Shown: positions 19,115 through 27,734 of the stretch, piece by piece
Position numbering within the stretch: the first letter of the stretch is position 1
Layout: each line of letters begins with the position of its first letter
NCBI RefSeq assembly: GCF_024169655.1
Contig: NZ_JALJWV010000001.1
Location: 2,423,001-2,487,000, forward strand
Source: Pseudomonas marginalis
GTDB taxonomy: Bacteria; Pseudomonadota; Gammaproteobacteria; Pseudomonadales; Pseudomonadaceae
DNA: 64,000 nt
Direction: 5' to 3'
Translations under genes and position numbers: made by a program
The notes under the pieces: generated by a model
Databases searched by the model: none
What the model was told of the DNA's origin: nothing
The model's input: only the letters and a program-made list of their open reading frames with translations

Positions 19115-19161
19115 TCACTGCATATTGTGTTTAAAAGATTTATTAAATCTATATGTAGTGT
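19115..19161. promoter_or_regulatory. Tandem NrdR boxes
   Basis: The 16-mers at 19115-19130 and 19146-19161 each match 13 of 16 positions of the NrdR consensus (acaCwAtATaTwGwgt). They are spaced 31 bases apart, three helical turns. The first covers the predicted transcription start, so repression is expected. Confidence 0.8.
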
Positions 19162-19174
19162 CTGGAGCCTTCCA

Positions 19175-21175
19175 ATGCAAAGCATGCTCAGCCCGCTGGT
19201 CAGTAACCGCCTGCACAAACGCGACGGCAGTCTCGTTGCCTTCGACGCCGAAAAAATCCGTCAGGCGCTGATCGCCGCCGGCAATGCCACCGGCGAGTAT
19301 CGGGAGGCCGAGGTCGACCTGTTGCTCGGTGCGGTACTGGCGCGGCTGCGCGGCATCGAACGGCTGGATGTGGAGCAGATCCAGGACAGCGTCGAGCGGG
19401 TGTTGATGGATGCCGGTTACTTCCTGTCGATGCGCGCGTATATCGTCTACCGCGAACAACACGGCCGCCTGCGCCGCGATCGCAAGACCCTGGTGGAAGT
19501 CGCCACCTCGATGAACGAATACCTCGACCGTGAAGACTGGCGCGTACAGGCCAATGCCAACCAGGGGTATTCCCTCGGCGGGCTGGTGTTGAACGTGTCG
19601 GGCAAGGTGACTGCCAATTACTGGCTGGACGAGGTCTACAGCCAGCAGATTGGCCGCGCACACCGTGAGGCGGATCTGCATATCCATGACCTGGACATGC
19701 TCGCCGGCTACTGCGCCGGTTGGTCGCTGCGCTCGTTGTTGCACGAAGGCCTCAATGGCGTGCCCGGCCGCGTCGAAGCGGGGCCGCCCAAGCATTTGAG
19801 CAGTGCCCTGGGGCAGATGGTCAACTTCCTCGGCACCCTGCAAAACGAATGGGCCGGTGCCCAGGCGTTCAGCTCGTTCGATACGTATCTTGCGCCCTAC
19901 GTGCGCAAGGACCAGCTGAGCTACCCCGAGGTGCGCCAGGCGGTGCAGGAGTTCATCTACAACCTCAACGTGCCGTCGCGCTGGGGCACGCAGACGCCGT
20001 TCACCAACCTGACCTTCGACTGGGTCTGCCCGGAAGATTTGCGCGAGCAGATCCCGGTGATCGGTGGTGAGGAAATGCCGTTTGCCTATGGCGACCTGCA
20101 AACGGAAATGGAGCTGATCAACCGTGCCTACATCGAAGTGATGCAGGCCGGGGATGCCAAGGGGCGGGTGTTCACCTTCCCGATTCCGACCTACAACATC
20201 ACCCATGATTTCCCCTGGGACAGCGAGAACGCCGACCGCTTGTTCGAGATGACGGCGCGCTACGGTTTGCCGTATTTCCAGAACTTCCTCAATTCCGACA
20301 TGCAGCCCAACCAGGTGCGCTCCATGTGCTGTCGCTTGCAACTGGACGTGCGCGAGCTGCTCAAGCGTGGCGGCGGGCTGTTCGGTTCGGCGGAGCAGAC
20401 CGGCTCGCTGGGCGTGGTGACAATCAACTGCGCGCGCCTCGGTTACCTGTTCAAGGGCGACACCAGCGGCTTGCTGCAGCGCCTGGACAGCCTGATGGAA
20501 ATGGCCATGGAAAGCCTGGAGGTCAAGCGCAAGGTGATCCAGCACCACATGGACGCCGGGTTGTACCCGTACACCAAGCGTTACCTGGGTACCTTGCGCA
20601 ACCACTTCTCCACCATCGGCCTCAACGGCATGCACGAGATGCTGCGCAATTTCACCGATGACACGCAGGGCACGCACACCGAAGAAGGCCGCGCGTTCGC
20701 CCTGCGCCTGCTTGACCATGTGCGCGCCACCTTGCTGCGCTTCCAAGAAGAAACCGGTCACCTCTACAACCTCGAAGCCACGCCGGCGGAAGGCACCACC
20801 TACCGTTTCGCCAAGGAAGACCGCAAGCGCTACCCGGACATTCTGCAAGCCGGCAGCGTGGATGCGCCGTACTACACCAACTCGTCGCAACTGCCGGTGG
20901 GCTTTACCGAAGACCCCTTCGAAGCCCTCGAACTGCAAGACGAACTGCAATGCAAATACACCGGCGGCACCGTGCTGCACCTGTACATGGCCGAACAGAT
21001 TTCCTCGGCCCAGGCCTGCAAGCAATTGGTGCGTAAAGCGCTGGGGCGTTTCCGCCTGCCGTACCTGACCGTGACCCCGACCTTCTCGATCTGCCCGGTG
21101 CACGGCTACCTCGCCGGCGAACACGAGTTCTGTCCCAAGTGCGATGAAATCCTCGCGCTTGCTGCCCAGTCCTGA
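19175..21175 (+). CDS. nrdD: NrdD, class III anaerobic ribonucleotide reductase without its glycyl-radical tail
   Basis: The product has 666 residues. An N-terminal ATP-cone (about 6-95, KRDGSLVAFDAEKI) precedes the catalytic ten-stranded barrel, with MCCRLQLD as the likely thiyl-radical cysteine region. The end is a zinc-type motif, CPVH...FCPKCDE, at residues 640-660. In E. coli NrdD the chain continues from this motif to the RVCGY glycyl radical. Here it stops (TGA at 21173), and the radical motif is carried by the next small ORF. GGAG at 19164 sets the start at 19175. It reduces ribonucleotides for DNA synthesis without oxygen. The operon is nrdD-small ORF-nrdG. Confidence 0.93.
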   Translation: MQSMLSPLVSNRLHKRDGSLVAFDAEKIRQALIAAGNATGEYREAEVDLLLGAVLARLRGIERLDVEQIQDSVERVLMDAGYFLSMRAYIVYREQHGRLRRDRKTLVEVATSMNEYLDREDWRVQANANQGYSLGGLVLNVSGKVTANYWLDEVYSQQIGRAHREADLHIHDLDMLAGYCAGWSLRSLLHEGLNGVPGRVEAGPPKHLSSALGQMVNFLGTLQNEWAGAQAFSSFDTYLAPYVRKDQLSYPEVRQAVQEFIYNLNVPSRWGTQTPFTNLTFDWVCPEDLREQIPVIGGEEMPFAYGDLQTEMELINRAYIEVMQAGDAKGRVFTFPIPTYNITHDFPWDSENADRLFEMTARYGLPYFQNFLNSDMQPNQVRSMCCRLQLDVRELLKRGGGLFGSAEQTGSLGVVTINCARLGYLFKGDTSGLLQRLDSLMEMAMESLEVKRKVIQHHMDAGLYPYTKRYLGTLRNHFSTIGLNGMHEMLRNFTDDTQGTHTEEGRAFALRLLDHVRATLLRFQEETGHLYNLEATPAEGTTYRFAKEDRKRYPDILQAGSVDAPYYTNSSQLPVGFTEDPFEALELQDELQCKYTGGTVLHLYMAEQISSAQACKQLVRKALGRFRLPYLTVTPTFSICPVHGYLAGEHEFCPKCDEILALAAQS

Positions 21176-21206
21176 ACCTGTTTTTCAACCCGCAAGGAGA
21201 TTCACC

Positions 21207-21362
21207 ATGCAAGCATCTCAGCCACAACGTCAGCGCTGCGAAGTCTGGACCCGGGTGATGGGTTACCACCGGCCGGTGTCCGCGTTCAACCCCGGCAAAC
21301 AGTCCGAGCACAAGGAGCGTGTTCACTTTACCGAAGCGGCTTGTGCGGCCGGACGCCAATGA
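21207..21362 (+). CDS. Separate glycyl-radical subunit of the anaerobic ribonucleotide reductase
   Basis: This is a 51-residue protein with its own strong ribosome-binding site (AAGGAGA at 21194-21200, 6 bases before ATG). It contains TRVMGYHRPVSAFNPGKQ. The RV-GY, FN-GKQ and E-K-RV pattern is the C-terminal loop of NrdD, and Gly19 (codon 21261-21263) matches the radical glycine. Its single Cys11 sits where the zinc-motif end would be. It is encoded between nrdD and nrdG, with an ATGA overlap into nrdG. The obvious role is to complete the NrdD active site as a separate polypeptide, comparable in principle to GrcA for pyruvate formate-lyase. That role is inferred from motif and position. Confidence 0.85.
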   Translation: MQASQPQRQRCEVWTRVMGYHRPVSAFNPGKQSEHKERVHFTEAACAAGRQ

Positions 21363-22054
21363 GTCGAATGCTACGGGTTGGGGGCATGGTGCCCCTGACC
21401 ACCCTCGACTACCCTGGCATGCTCGCCTGCGTGCTGTTCTGCCAGGGTTGCGCCTGGCGCTGTCGTTATTGCCATAACCCGGACCTGATCGGACCGCGCG
21501 GAAGCGCGGAGATCGATTGGCGCCGGGTTTTGCTGTTTTTGCAGCGCCGCCAGGACCTGCTGGACGCGGTGGTGTTCAGCGGCGGTGAGCCGACCCTGCA
21601 GGAAGGCTTGCCGGCGGCGATGGACGAAGTGCGCGCCATGGGCTTTCGCGTGGGCCTGCACAGTGCAGGGATCAAGCCGGCAGGCTTTGCCAATGCGCTG
21701 CGCCATGCCGACTGGGTGGGCTTCGATGTGAAGGCCCTGGTCGAGGACTATCAACTGGTCACCCAGGTCAAAGGCAGCGGCGTCGCCAATTGGCGCAGTT
21801 TGGAGACCTTGCTGGCCAGTGGCGTGGACTACGAGTGCCGCACCACGGTGCATTGGCATCTGATCGATACGTCGCGCCTGTTGCGCCTGGCCCAGCGTTT
21901 GCAGGCCAGTGGTGTCAAGCGCTTCGCTGTGCAGATGGTCCGCACGGCAAGCATGCTCGATGAGCAACTGCCGATTGCCCCGGCACAGATGGCGTTGCCG
22001 GAGTTGTGGGGCCACATGCGCGAGTTGTTTCCGGCTTTTGTATTACGAGGGTGA
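21359..22054 (+). CDS. nrdG: NrdG, anaerobic ribonucleotide reductase activase
   Basis: This is a radical SAM protein of 231 residues with the cluster motif CQGCAWRCRYCHNPD and the glycine-rich SAM segment FSGGEPTLQ. It generates the glycyl radical by reductive cleavage of SAM. The start ATG overlaps the stop of the small radical-subunit gene (ATGA at 21359), so the activator and its substrate are translationally coupled. Length fits the NrdG/PflA-like group found with this NrdD subfamily. Confidence 0.92.
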   Translation: MSRMLRVGGMVPLTTLDYPGMLACVLFCQGCAWRCRYCHNPDLIGPRGSAEIDWRRVLLFLQRRQDLLDAVVFSGGEPTLQEGLPAAMDEVRAMGFRVGLHSAGIKPAGFANALRHADWVGFDVKALVEDYQLVTQVKGSGVANWRSLETLLASGVDYECRTTVHWHLIDTSRLLRLAQRLQASGVKRFAVQMVRTASMLDEQLPIAPAQMALPELWGHMRELFPAFVLRG

Positions 22055-22124
22055 CCGATCGCCCTCCCAGGATTTTTAAAGATGCTGCCCGTTTCGGGCA
22101 GGTATTCATCAAGGAATGTTTAGA

Positions 22125-23744
22125 ATGACGCAGTTAACCACGGCACAACGCATTGTCATCGGCTTCGCGATTGCGCCGCTGGCTCTGGTCGGTTTGGTGT
22201 TTTACGCCTTGCACGACCTGGCAACCCTCAAGCAACAGTCCGAACAGATCGTGCAGCAGGACTGGCCGAAAATCGCACCGATCATGGTGATCGCTACCGG
22301 CGTGCGCGATAACGGACGCAACACCCGCGACCTGCTGATCGACCAGGATAACCAGCCGGCCCAGGAGGCCATCGGCACCACCCGGCAGCGCATTACCCAG
22401 GCGTTCGCCGCCCTGGAGCCGCTGTTCGATACCGCCGAAGGCAAGGCAGCCTATGCCGCGTTGAAAGCCCATCGGGAAACCTACGTCGCGGCCTTTACCC
22501 AGGTGCAGGCGCTGATCAAGCAGGGCGCCCACGACCAGGGCCTGGCCCTGCTCAAACAGCAGGTGGTGCCGGCCGAACTTGAGGTGTTCAAGAGCCTCGA
22601 TGCGTTGATGGCCATGCAAGGCCGGCTGTTCGTCGAGCGCGAGCAAGCTGCGCAAATCCTCTACGACGATGCGCGCCGCATGATGATCGGGCTGTTGCTG
22701 CTGTGCGTGAGCCTGGTCGTGGTGGCCGCCGTAATCGTCACCCGCAGCGTCACCCGACCTTTGGGCGGCGAGCCGGACGAGGTGGCGCGGGTGCTCAACC
22801 ATATCGCCCAGGGCGACCTGACCATCGACGTGCCGCTGGGCAACAGTGCCGACGGCAGCGTGATGCGCAACCTGCACCAGATGCAGCAGAACCTCAATCA
22901 GATGGTCCGGCAGATCGCCGCCTCGGTGGATGGCGTGGCCAGCTCGTCGGAAGAGTTGAGCGCGGTCAGCAGCCAGACCAGCAGCAGCCTGCAGTTGCAG
23001 GGCCAGGAAATCGAACAGGCCGCCACGGCGGTGAACGAAATGACCGCCGCCGTCGACGAAGTCGCGCGCAACGCGGTGAGCACCAGCGAAGCCTCGCGCC
23101 TGTCGGAACAGACCGCCCAGCTTGGGCGGGCGCAGGTGCAGGAAACCGTGGCCTCGATCAACACCCTGGCCACCGGCGTGGTGGAAACCTCCGAACGTAT
23201 CCAGCAACTCGCCGGCCGCGTGCAAGACATCAGCGGCGTGCTGGACGTGATCCGCAGCATCGCCGACCAGACCAACCTGCTGGCCCTCAACGCCGCGATC
23301 GAAGCGGCCCGTGCCGGCGATGCCGGGCGCGGTTTTGCGGTGGTCGCCGATGAAGTGCGCGCCCTGGCTCATCGTACTCAGACCTCGACCCAGGAGATCG
23401 AGCAGATGATCGGCAACATCCGCCAGGACACCGAACACGCCGTGGCCGCCATGCACGACAGCAGCGAGCGGGTGCAGGCGACCTTGGGCGTGGCGCAGCG
23501 TTCGGGGGAAGCGCTGGATGAAATCACCCGGTCGATTTCGCAGATCAATGAGCGCAATTTGATGATCGCCAGCGCCACCGAAGAACAGGCACTGGTGGCG
23601 CGGGAAGTGGATCGTAACCTGGTGGGGATACGGAACCTGTCGCAGCAGGTGTTGCAGGGAGCTTTGCATACCGAGACGGCGGGGCATGATCTGGCGGGGA
23701 TGGCGGGGGAGCTGCATCAGACGGTGGCGCGGTTTAAGGTTTAG
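22125..23744 (+). CDS. Methyl-accepting chemotaxis protein (four-helix-bundle sensor)
   Basis: The product has 539 residues. TM1 is near 10-30, a periplasmic helical bundle (about 31-185) is of the 4HB_MCP type, and TM2 is near 188-208. HAMP then leads to the long coiled-coil signalling domain with the invariant hairpin tip ([20 protein letters not shown]). It relays ligand binding to CheA/CheW; the ligand cannot be read from sequence. The ATG at 22125 is chosen because AAGGA (22111-22115) is 9 bases upstream; the ATG at 22116 abuts that site. A CTGCCCG/CGGGCAG hairpin at 22085-22101 precedes it. Confidence 0.92.
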   Translation: MTQLTTAQRIVIGFAIAPLALVGLVFYALHDLATLKQQSEQIVQQDWPKIAPIMVIATGVRDNGRNTRDLLIDQDNQPAQEAIGTTRQRITQAFAALEPLFDTAEGKAAYAALKAHRETYVAAFTQVQALIKQGAHDQGLALLKQQVVPAELEVFKSLDALMAMQGRLFVEREQAAQILYDDARRMMIGLLLLCVSLVVVAAVIVTRSVTRPLGGEPDEVARVLNHIAQGDLTIDVPLGNSADGSVMRNLHQMQQNLNQMVRQIAASVDGVASSSEELSAVSSQTSSSLQLQGQEIEQAATAVNEMTAAVDEVARNAVSTSEASRLSEQTAQLGRAQVQETVASINTLATGVVETSERIQQLAGRVQDISGVLDVIRSIADQTNLLALNAAIEAARAGDAGRGFAVVADEVRALAHRTQTSTQEIEQMIGNIRQDTEHAVAAMHDSSERVQATLGVAQRSGEALDEITRSISQINERNLMIASATEEQALVAREVDRNLVGIRNLSQQVLQGALHTETAGHDLAGMAGELHQTVARFKV

Positions 23745-23797
23745 GTGGTGTGGCGATGCGTTTCTTCGGTAATGGCCAACCCGAAAAGTAACCAACG

Positions 23798-25115
23798 CGC
23801 GGCGGCCTTATAACCGACCTGATCCTGAAAGCCCAACGCGGTCAAAAAAATGTGGGAGGGGGCTTGCCCCCGATGGCAGTGTGTCAGTCACTACATGCAT
23901 GACTGATCCACCGCTATCGGGGGCAAGCCCCCTCTCACATTTTGATCTCCATGGATCAGATAGAACTCGTTCTGCTCTTGCTCTTGGGCGCGGCCTTATA
24001 GCCAACCTGATCCTGCAAGCCGAACTCGGTCAGAAATGTGGGAGGGGGCTTGCCCCCGATAGCAGTGTGTCAGTCACTACATGCATGACTGATCCACCGC
24101 TATCGGGGGCAAGCCCCCTCTCACATTTTGATCTCCATGGATCAGATAGAACTCGTTCTGCTCTTGCTCTTGGGCGCGGCCTTATAGCCAACCTGATCCT
24201 GCAAGCCGAACTCGGTCAGAAATGTGGGAGGGGGCTTGCCCCCGATAGCAGTGTGTCAGTCACTACATGCATGACTGATCCACCGCTATCGGGGGCAAGC
24301 CCCCTCCCACATTTTGATCTCCGTGGATCAGATAGAACTCGTTCTGCTCTTGCTCTTGCTCTTGGGCGCGGCCTTATATCCGACCTGATCCTGCAAGCCG
24401 AACTCGGTCAAAAATGTGGGAGGGGGCTTGCCCCCGATGGCAGTGTGTCAGTCACTACATGCATGACTGATCCACCGCTATCGGGGGCAAGCCCCCTCTC
24501 ACATTTTGATCTCCATGGATCAGATAGAACTCGTTCTGCTCTTGCTCTTGGGCGCGGCCTTATAGCCAACCTGATCCTGCAAGCCGAACTCGGTCAGAAA
24601 TGTGGGAGGGGGCTTGCCCCCGATAGCAGTGTGTCAGTCACTACATGCATGACTGATCCACCGCTATCGGGGGCAAGCCCCCTCTCACATTTTGATCTCC
24701 ATGGATCAGATAGAACTCGTTCTGCTCTTGCTCTTGGGCGCGGCCTTATAGCCAACCTGATCCTGCAAGCCGAACTCGGTCAGAAATGTGGGAGGGGGCT
24801 TGCCCCCGATAGCAGTGTGTCAGTCACTACATGCATGACTGATCCACCGCTATCGGGGGCAAGCCCCCTCCCACATTTTGATCTCCGTGGATCAGATAGA
24901 ACTCGTTCTGCTCTTGCTCTTGCTCTTGGGCGCGGCCTTATATCCGACCTGATCCTGCAAGCCGAACTCGGTCAAAAATGTGGGAGGGGGCTTGCCCCCG
25001 ATGGCAGTGTGTCAGTCACTACATGCATGACTGATCCACCGCTATCGGGGGCAAGCCCCCTCCCACATTTTGATCTCCATGGATCAGATAGACCTCATTC
25101 TGGATCTTGATCTTA
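23798..25115. repeat. Tandem array of seven REPINs with linker (period 186-192 bases)
   Basis: REPINs begin at about 23850, 24036, 24222, 24414, 24600, 24786 and 24978, each with two inverted REP arms. The linkers share gcggccttata...cctgatcctgcaagccgaac. Units at 23991, 24177 and 24369 recur with the same diagnostic differences at 24555, 24741 and 24933. That means a three-unit block of 564 bases was duplicated. The differences include agaaatg/aaaaatg, ctctcac/ctcccac, ccatgg/ccgtgg and an extra cttgct. This fills the gap between the chemoreceptor and the ftr operon. A 409-codon open frame through it is a by-product of periods divisible by three. Confidence 0.93.
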
Positions 25116-25179
25116 GGCGCCCCGTTAAACCACGCTGGCCGAACGCAGGCGAGGCACCCCCAAAAAACGGATATGTACA
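25112..25179. repeat. Dispersed repeat ending in ACGGATATG (copy B)
   Basis: It begins ttaggcgccccgttaaacca, as copy C does at 32252, then skips the middle and ends with the shared AAAACGGATATG. It is adjacent to the last REPIN of the array. Confidence 0.6.
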
Positions 25180-25206
25180 CAGCCGCCATCACCGAAAAAA
25201 CGGCAC

Positions 25207-26559
25207 TCAACCCCACCCCCAAAACTGCAACCACCACCCACACCCCACCAACCCCGTACTCAGCAACACGCACAACCCCGCAAGGCAACGCGACCCGCGC
25301 CCAACCCCCCGAAGCTGCCGCCACCCCAACCACAAACACCACCCAACCGCCGCCATCAACAACACCGCCCGCGCCGATTGCACCCAAGCCAACCCCAACC
25401 CCTCATACCGCAACAACTTCACCGTGGTCGCCGACAATCCGAGGAACAACCCTGCACCACCCAGGGGCGTCAGCGTCAGTACCAGGGGCCGAAACAGCGC
25501 GCGATCCCCCGCCACCCACGCCGCCAGCCGCAGCAGCAGCCAGCAGCCACCCCCGAACACCAACGAACTCCCCCCCAGATACAGCACAATGCACACGCCA
25601 TCCAACCAACTGAAGCTGTCATTGAGCTGCGGATAATGAGTCAGCAACCACCACGGCGCGTTGTCTTGCAGTGGCCATAACCAGTCATGGCTGACCAGCC
25701 ACGTCGCCAGGCTTTGTTTAAGCGCGATAAACCACGGACTGACGGTCCATTGAAAAGCCCCCATCGCCAAACCGATCACACCAAACAGCAACAAACGCGC
25801 GTCCCACACCGAGCCTTGCTGATGGGGCGCCTGCAGGATTTCCTGATTGCACGAGCGGGCGATCAGTTGCACCGCGCCACGTTGTCCGCTGCAGCGGCCG
25901 CAGGCGTGGCACTCGCTGGCCCCTTGCAGACGGCGGATATCCAGCAGTGGCGCGCAGTTGGGCAGCGGCAGGCGCGGTGCGTCGTTGGCTTTCCAGCGTT
26001 GTTCATCCACCGCGAAATGCACCGGCGCCAGGCGGGCGAGCAGGGCGAAGACGCCGCTGACCGGGCACAGGTACCGACACCACACGCGCTTGCCGCGCAC
26101 GAACAACAGGCCGGCGATCACCGCAGCCAGGGTCGAGCCGCCGAGGATCAGCAGGGCGGCCTGGGCGTAGTCATACACGCTGATCAATTGGCCGTAGAGG
26201 GTGGTCAGGCAAAAGCCCAGCGTCGGCCAGCCACCCCAGCGTACCCAGCGCGGAATGCCGAGGCCGCGCCCGTGCTGGCTGGCCCATTCGCTCAGGGAGC
26301 CTTCCGGGCAGAGCACGCCGCACCACAGGCGCCCGAACAGCACCATCGAGAGCAACACGAACGGCCACCAAAGGCCCCAGAAGATGAATTGCGCGAGCAG
26401 CGTCAGGTTGTTCACCAGGCGTGCCTGGCTGTCCGGCAACGGCAGCAGCGCCGGCAGCACCAGCAGCACGGCGTAGATCAGTACCACGGCCCATTGCACG
26501 GCACGGATCAACCGGGCATGACGACGCATGCCATCGCCCAGGCGCTGCAGCCAGCTCAT
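25207..26559 (-). CDS. FtrD-like membrane polyferredoxin of the ferrous iron uptake system
   Basis: The product has 450 residues from the ATG at 26559, which overlaps the Ftr1 permease stop (ATGA). Several membrane helices frame Fe-S motifs: CGVLCPEG, CRYLCPVSG and CHACGRC followed by a distal SC. These belong to the NosR/CcoG/FtrD-type 4Fe-4S family. In FtrABCD systems this protein is thought to take up the electron from periplasmic iron oxidation coupled to transport. The ORF could start 15 codons earlier, but that part lies inside the permease gene. Confidence 0.83.
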   Translation of the reverse strand: MSWLQRLGDGMRRHARLIRAVQWAVVLIYAVLLVLPALLPLPDSQARLVNNLTLLAQFIFWGLWWPFVLLSMVLFGRLWCGVLCPEGSLSEWASQHGRGLGIPRWVRWGGWPTLGFCLTTLYGQLISVYDYAQAALLILGGSTLAAVIAGLLFVRGKRVWCRYLCPVSGVFALLARLAPVHFAVDEQRWKANDAPRLPLPNCAPLLDIRRLQGASECHACGRCSGQRGAVQLIARSCNQEILQAPHQQGSVWDARLLLFGVIGLAMGAFQWTVSPWFIALKQSLATWLVSHDWLWPLQDNAPWWLLTHYPQLNDSFSWLDGVCIVLYLGGSSLVFGGGCWLLLRLAAWVAGDRALFRPLVLTLTPLGGAGLFLGLSATTVKLLRYEGLGLAWVQSARAVLLMAAVGWCLWLGWRQLRGVGRGSRCLAGLCVLLSTGLVGCGWWLQFWGWG

Positions 26560-27398
26560 GCTGCGTGCCGCGAGCGGCGCAGGCCGTTGCCCACCCACAG
26601 CCAATAACCGAGCAGCACCAGCACGGTGACCAGGCTCGGCGCGGCGCGGTAGCCGACAAAGTCTGCCAGCAGCGCGCCCAAGCCGTGGCTGTCGCTGAGC
26701 AGGGCGCTGCTGTCCCAGCGGCTTTCACCGAAGCTGGAATAAACCCACTCGGGCATGTCCATCGCCAGCAATTGCCCGCTGATACGGTCCACGGCCGCCA
26801 CCAGCAAAGCCCCGCCGAGCAGCAGCAACAGCGCTTCGCTGAGGGCGAAAAACAGCGACCAGGAAATGAAGCGCCGCGTACTGCGCAACAGCAGCACCGT
26901 GAGCCCCGCCAGCACCAGGCCCAGCACGCCGCCGATGGCGAACAGGTTCAGCGCCGGGCCCTGTAGACGCGCGCCGGCACCGTACAGAAACACCACGGTT
27001 TCACTGCCTTCGCGGCTCACCGCCAACAGCGTCAATAGCAACACGCCCCAACCGCCCTGGCGGGCCAGGCGTTCATCGGCTTCGCGTACCAGGGTGTGTT
27101 TGAGCGTTGCCGCGTGGCGATGCATCCAGAACACCATCTGCACCATCAGGCCGCTGGCCAATAACGTCAGCGCCGCTTGCAGCCATTCGCCCTGGGGGCC
27201 GGTCATGGCCTCACCGGCCCACAGCATCAGGCCGGCCAAGCCTGCGGAGCAAAACAACCCCAGGACCACCCCGGCCCACAGGAAACGCCCCAGGCGCGAG
27301 TGCGCGGTCTGGCGGCTGATCCAGACCTGCAGAATGCCGATCACCAGCAGCGCCTCGACGCTTTCGCGCCAGACAATAAACATCGATTGATTCATCAA
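26556..27398 (-). CDS. FTR1-family iron permease (FtrC-like)
   Basis: This is a seven-helix membrane protein of 280 residues. It has the two R-E-x-x-E-type iron-translocation motifs of the family: WRESVEALL in the first helix and SREGSETVVF in the fourth. It moves iron across the inner membrane after oxidation by the periplasmic partners. It is located between the cupredoxin and the polyferredoxin genes, each overlapping or within a few bases, in the FtrABCD order. Confidence 0.88.
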   Translation of the reverse strand: MMNQSMFIVWRESVEALLVIGILQVWISRQTAHSRLGRFLWAGVVLGLFCSAGLAGLMLWAGEAMTGPQGEWLQAALTLLASGLMVQMVFWMHRHAATLKHTLVREADERLARQGGWGVLLLTLLAVSREGSETVVFLYGAGARLQGPALNLFAIGGVLGLVLAGLTVLLLRSTRRFISWSLFFALSEALLLLLGGALLVAAVDRISGQLLAMDMPEWVYSSFGESRWDSSALLSDSHGLGALLADFVGYRAAPSLVTVLVLLGYWLWVGNGLRRSRHAA

Positions 27399-27410
27399 CG
27401 GCTTCCGGGG

Positions 27411-27734
27411 CTATTGGGCGAGGATGCTGCCTTCGGGCAACTGTGGGTTGAACTCGTCAAAGAACGGATACAGCCCTGGCGTGAGCGGGTGGATCACCAC
27501 GAAGGTGGTCACACCGGGGGACAAGACTTTCTCCACGCGCAGCGGTGTGCTCTCGAATTCGGCCGGGCCTTGGCCGAGGTTGTGCAGCACGATCTTGAAG
27601 CGCTCACCGGCCTTGACCGTGAGTTGCGGCGGGATGAAGTGGCCGTCCTGCAAGGTCAGTTCATAGGTCGGCAACGGCGCCGCCAGGGCCGCGCCGCTCA
27701 GCAGCAAGCTGCCCAGCAGCAGGGCGCGGGGCAT
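27411..27734 (-). CDS. Cupredoxin-domain periplasmic protein (FtrB-like)
   Basis: The protein has 107 residues with a signal peptide (about 1-20, ALAAPLP cleavage) and a small cupredoxin fold. The segment GHFIPPQLTVKAGERFKI is typical. Met/His copper ligands are few, as in FtrB/P19-partner cupredoxins. It is proposed to oxidise Fe(II) for the Ftr1 permease. The ATG at 27734 overlaps the upstream P19 gene stop; the longer frame to 27803 lacks a signal-like start and runs inside P19. Confidence 0.83.
   Translation of the reverse strand: MPRALLLGSLLLSGAALAAPLPTYELTLQDGHFIPPQLTVKAGERFKIVLHNLGQGPAEFESTPLRVEKVLSPGVTTFVVIHPLTPGLYPFFDEFNPQLPEGSILAQ

Noticed and set aside
22077..22104. Flagellar sigma-28 promoter for the chemoreceptor
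   Set aside because: TAAAG is present, but the downstream element matches the GCCGATAA consensus at only about three of eight positions.
23798..25115. Possible CRISPR array
   Set aside because: The units are 186-192 bases and near-identical throughout, with inverted REP arms. There are no short repeats with unique spacers and no cas genes.
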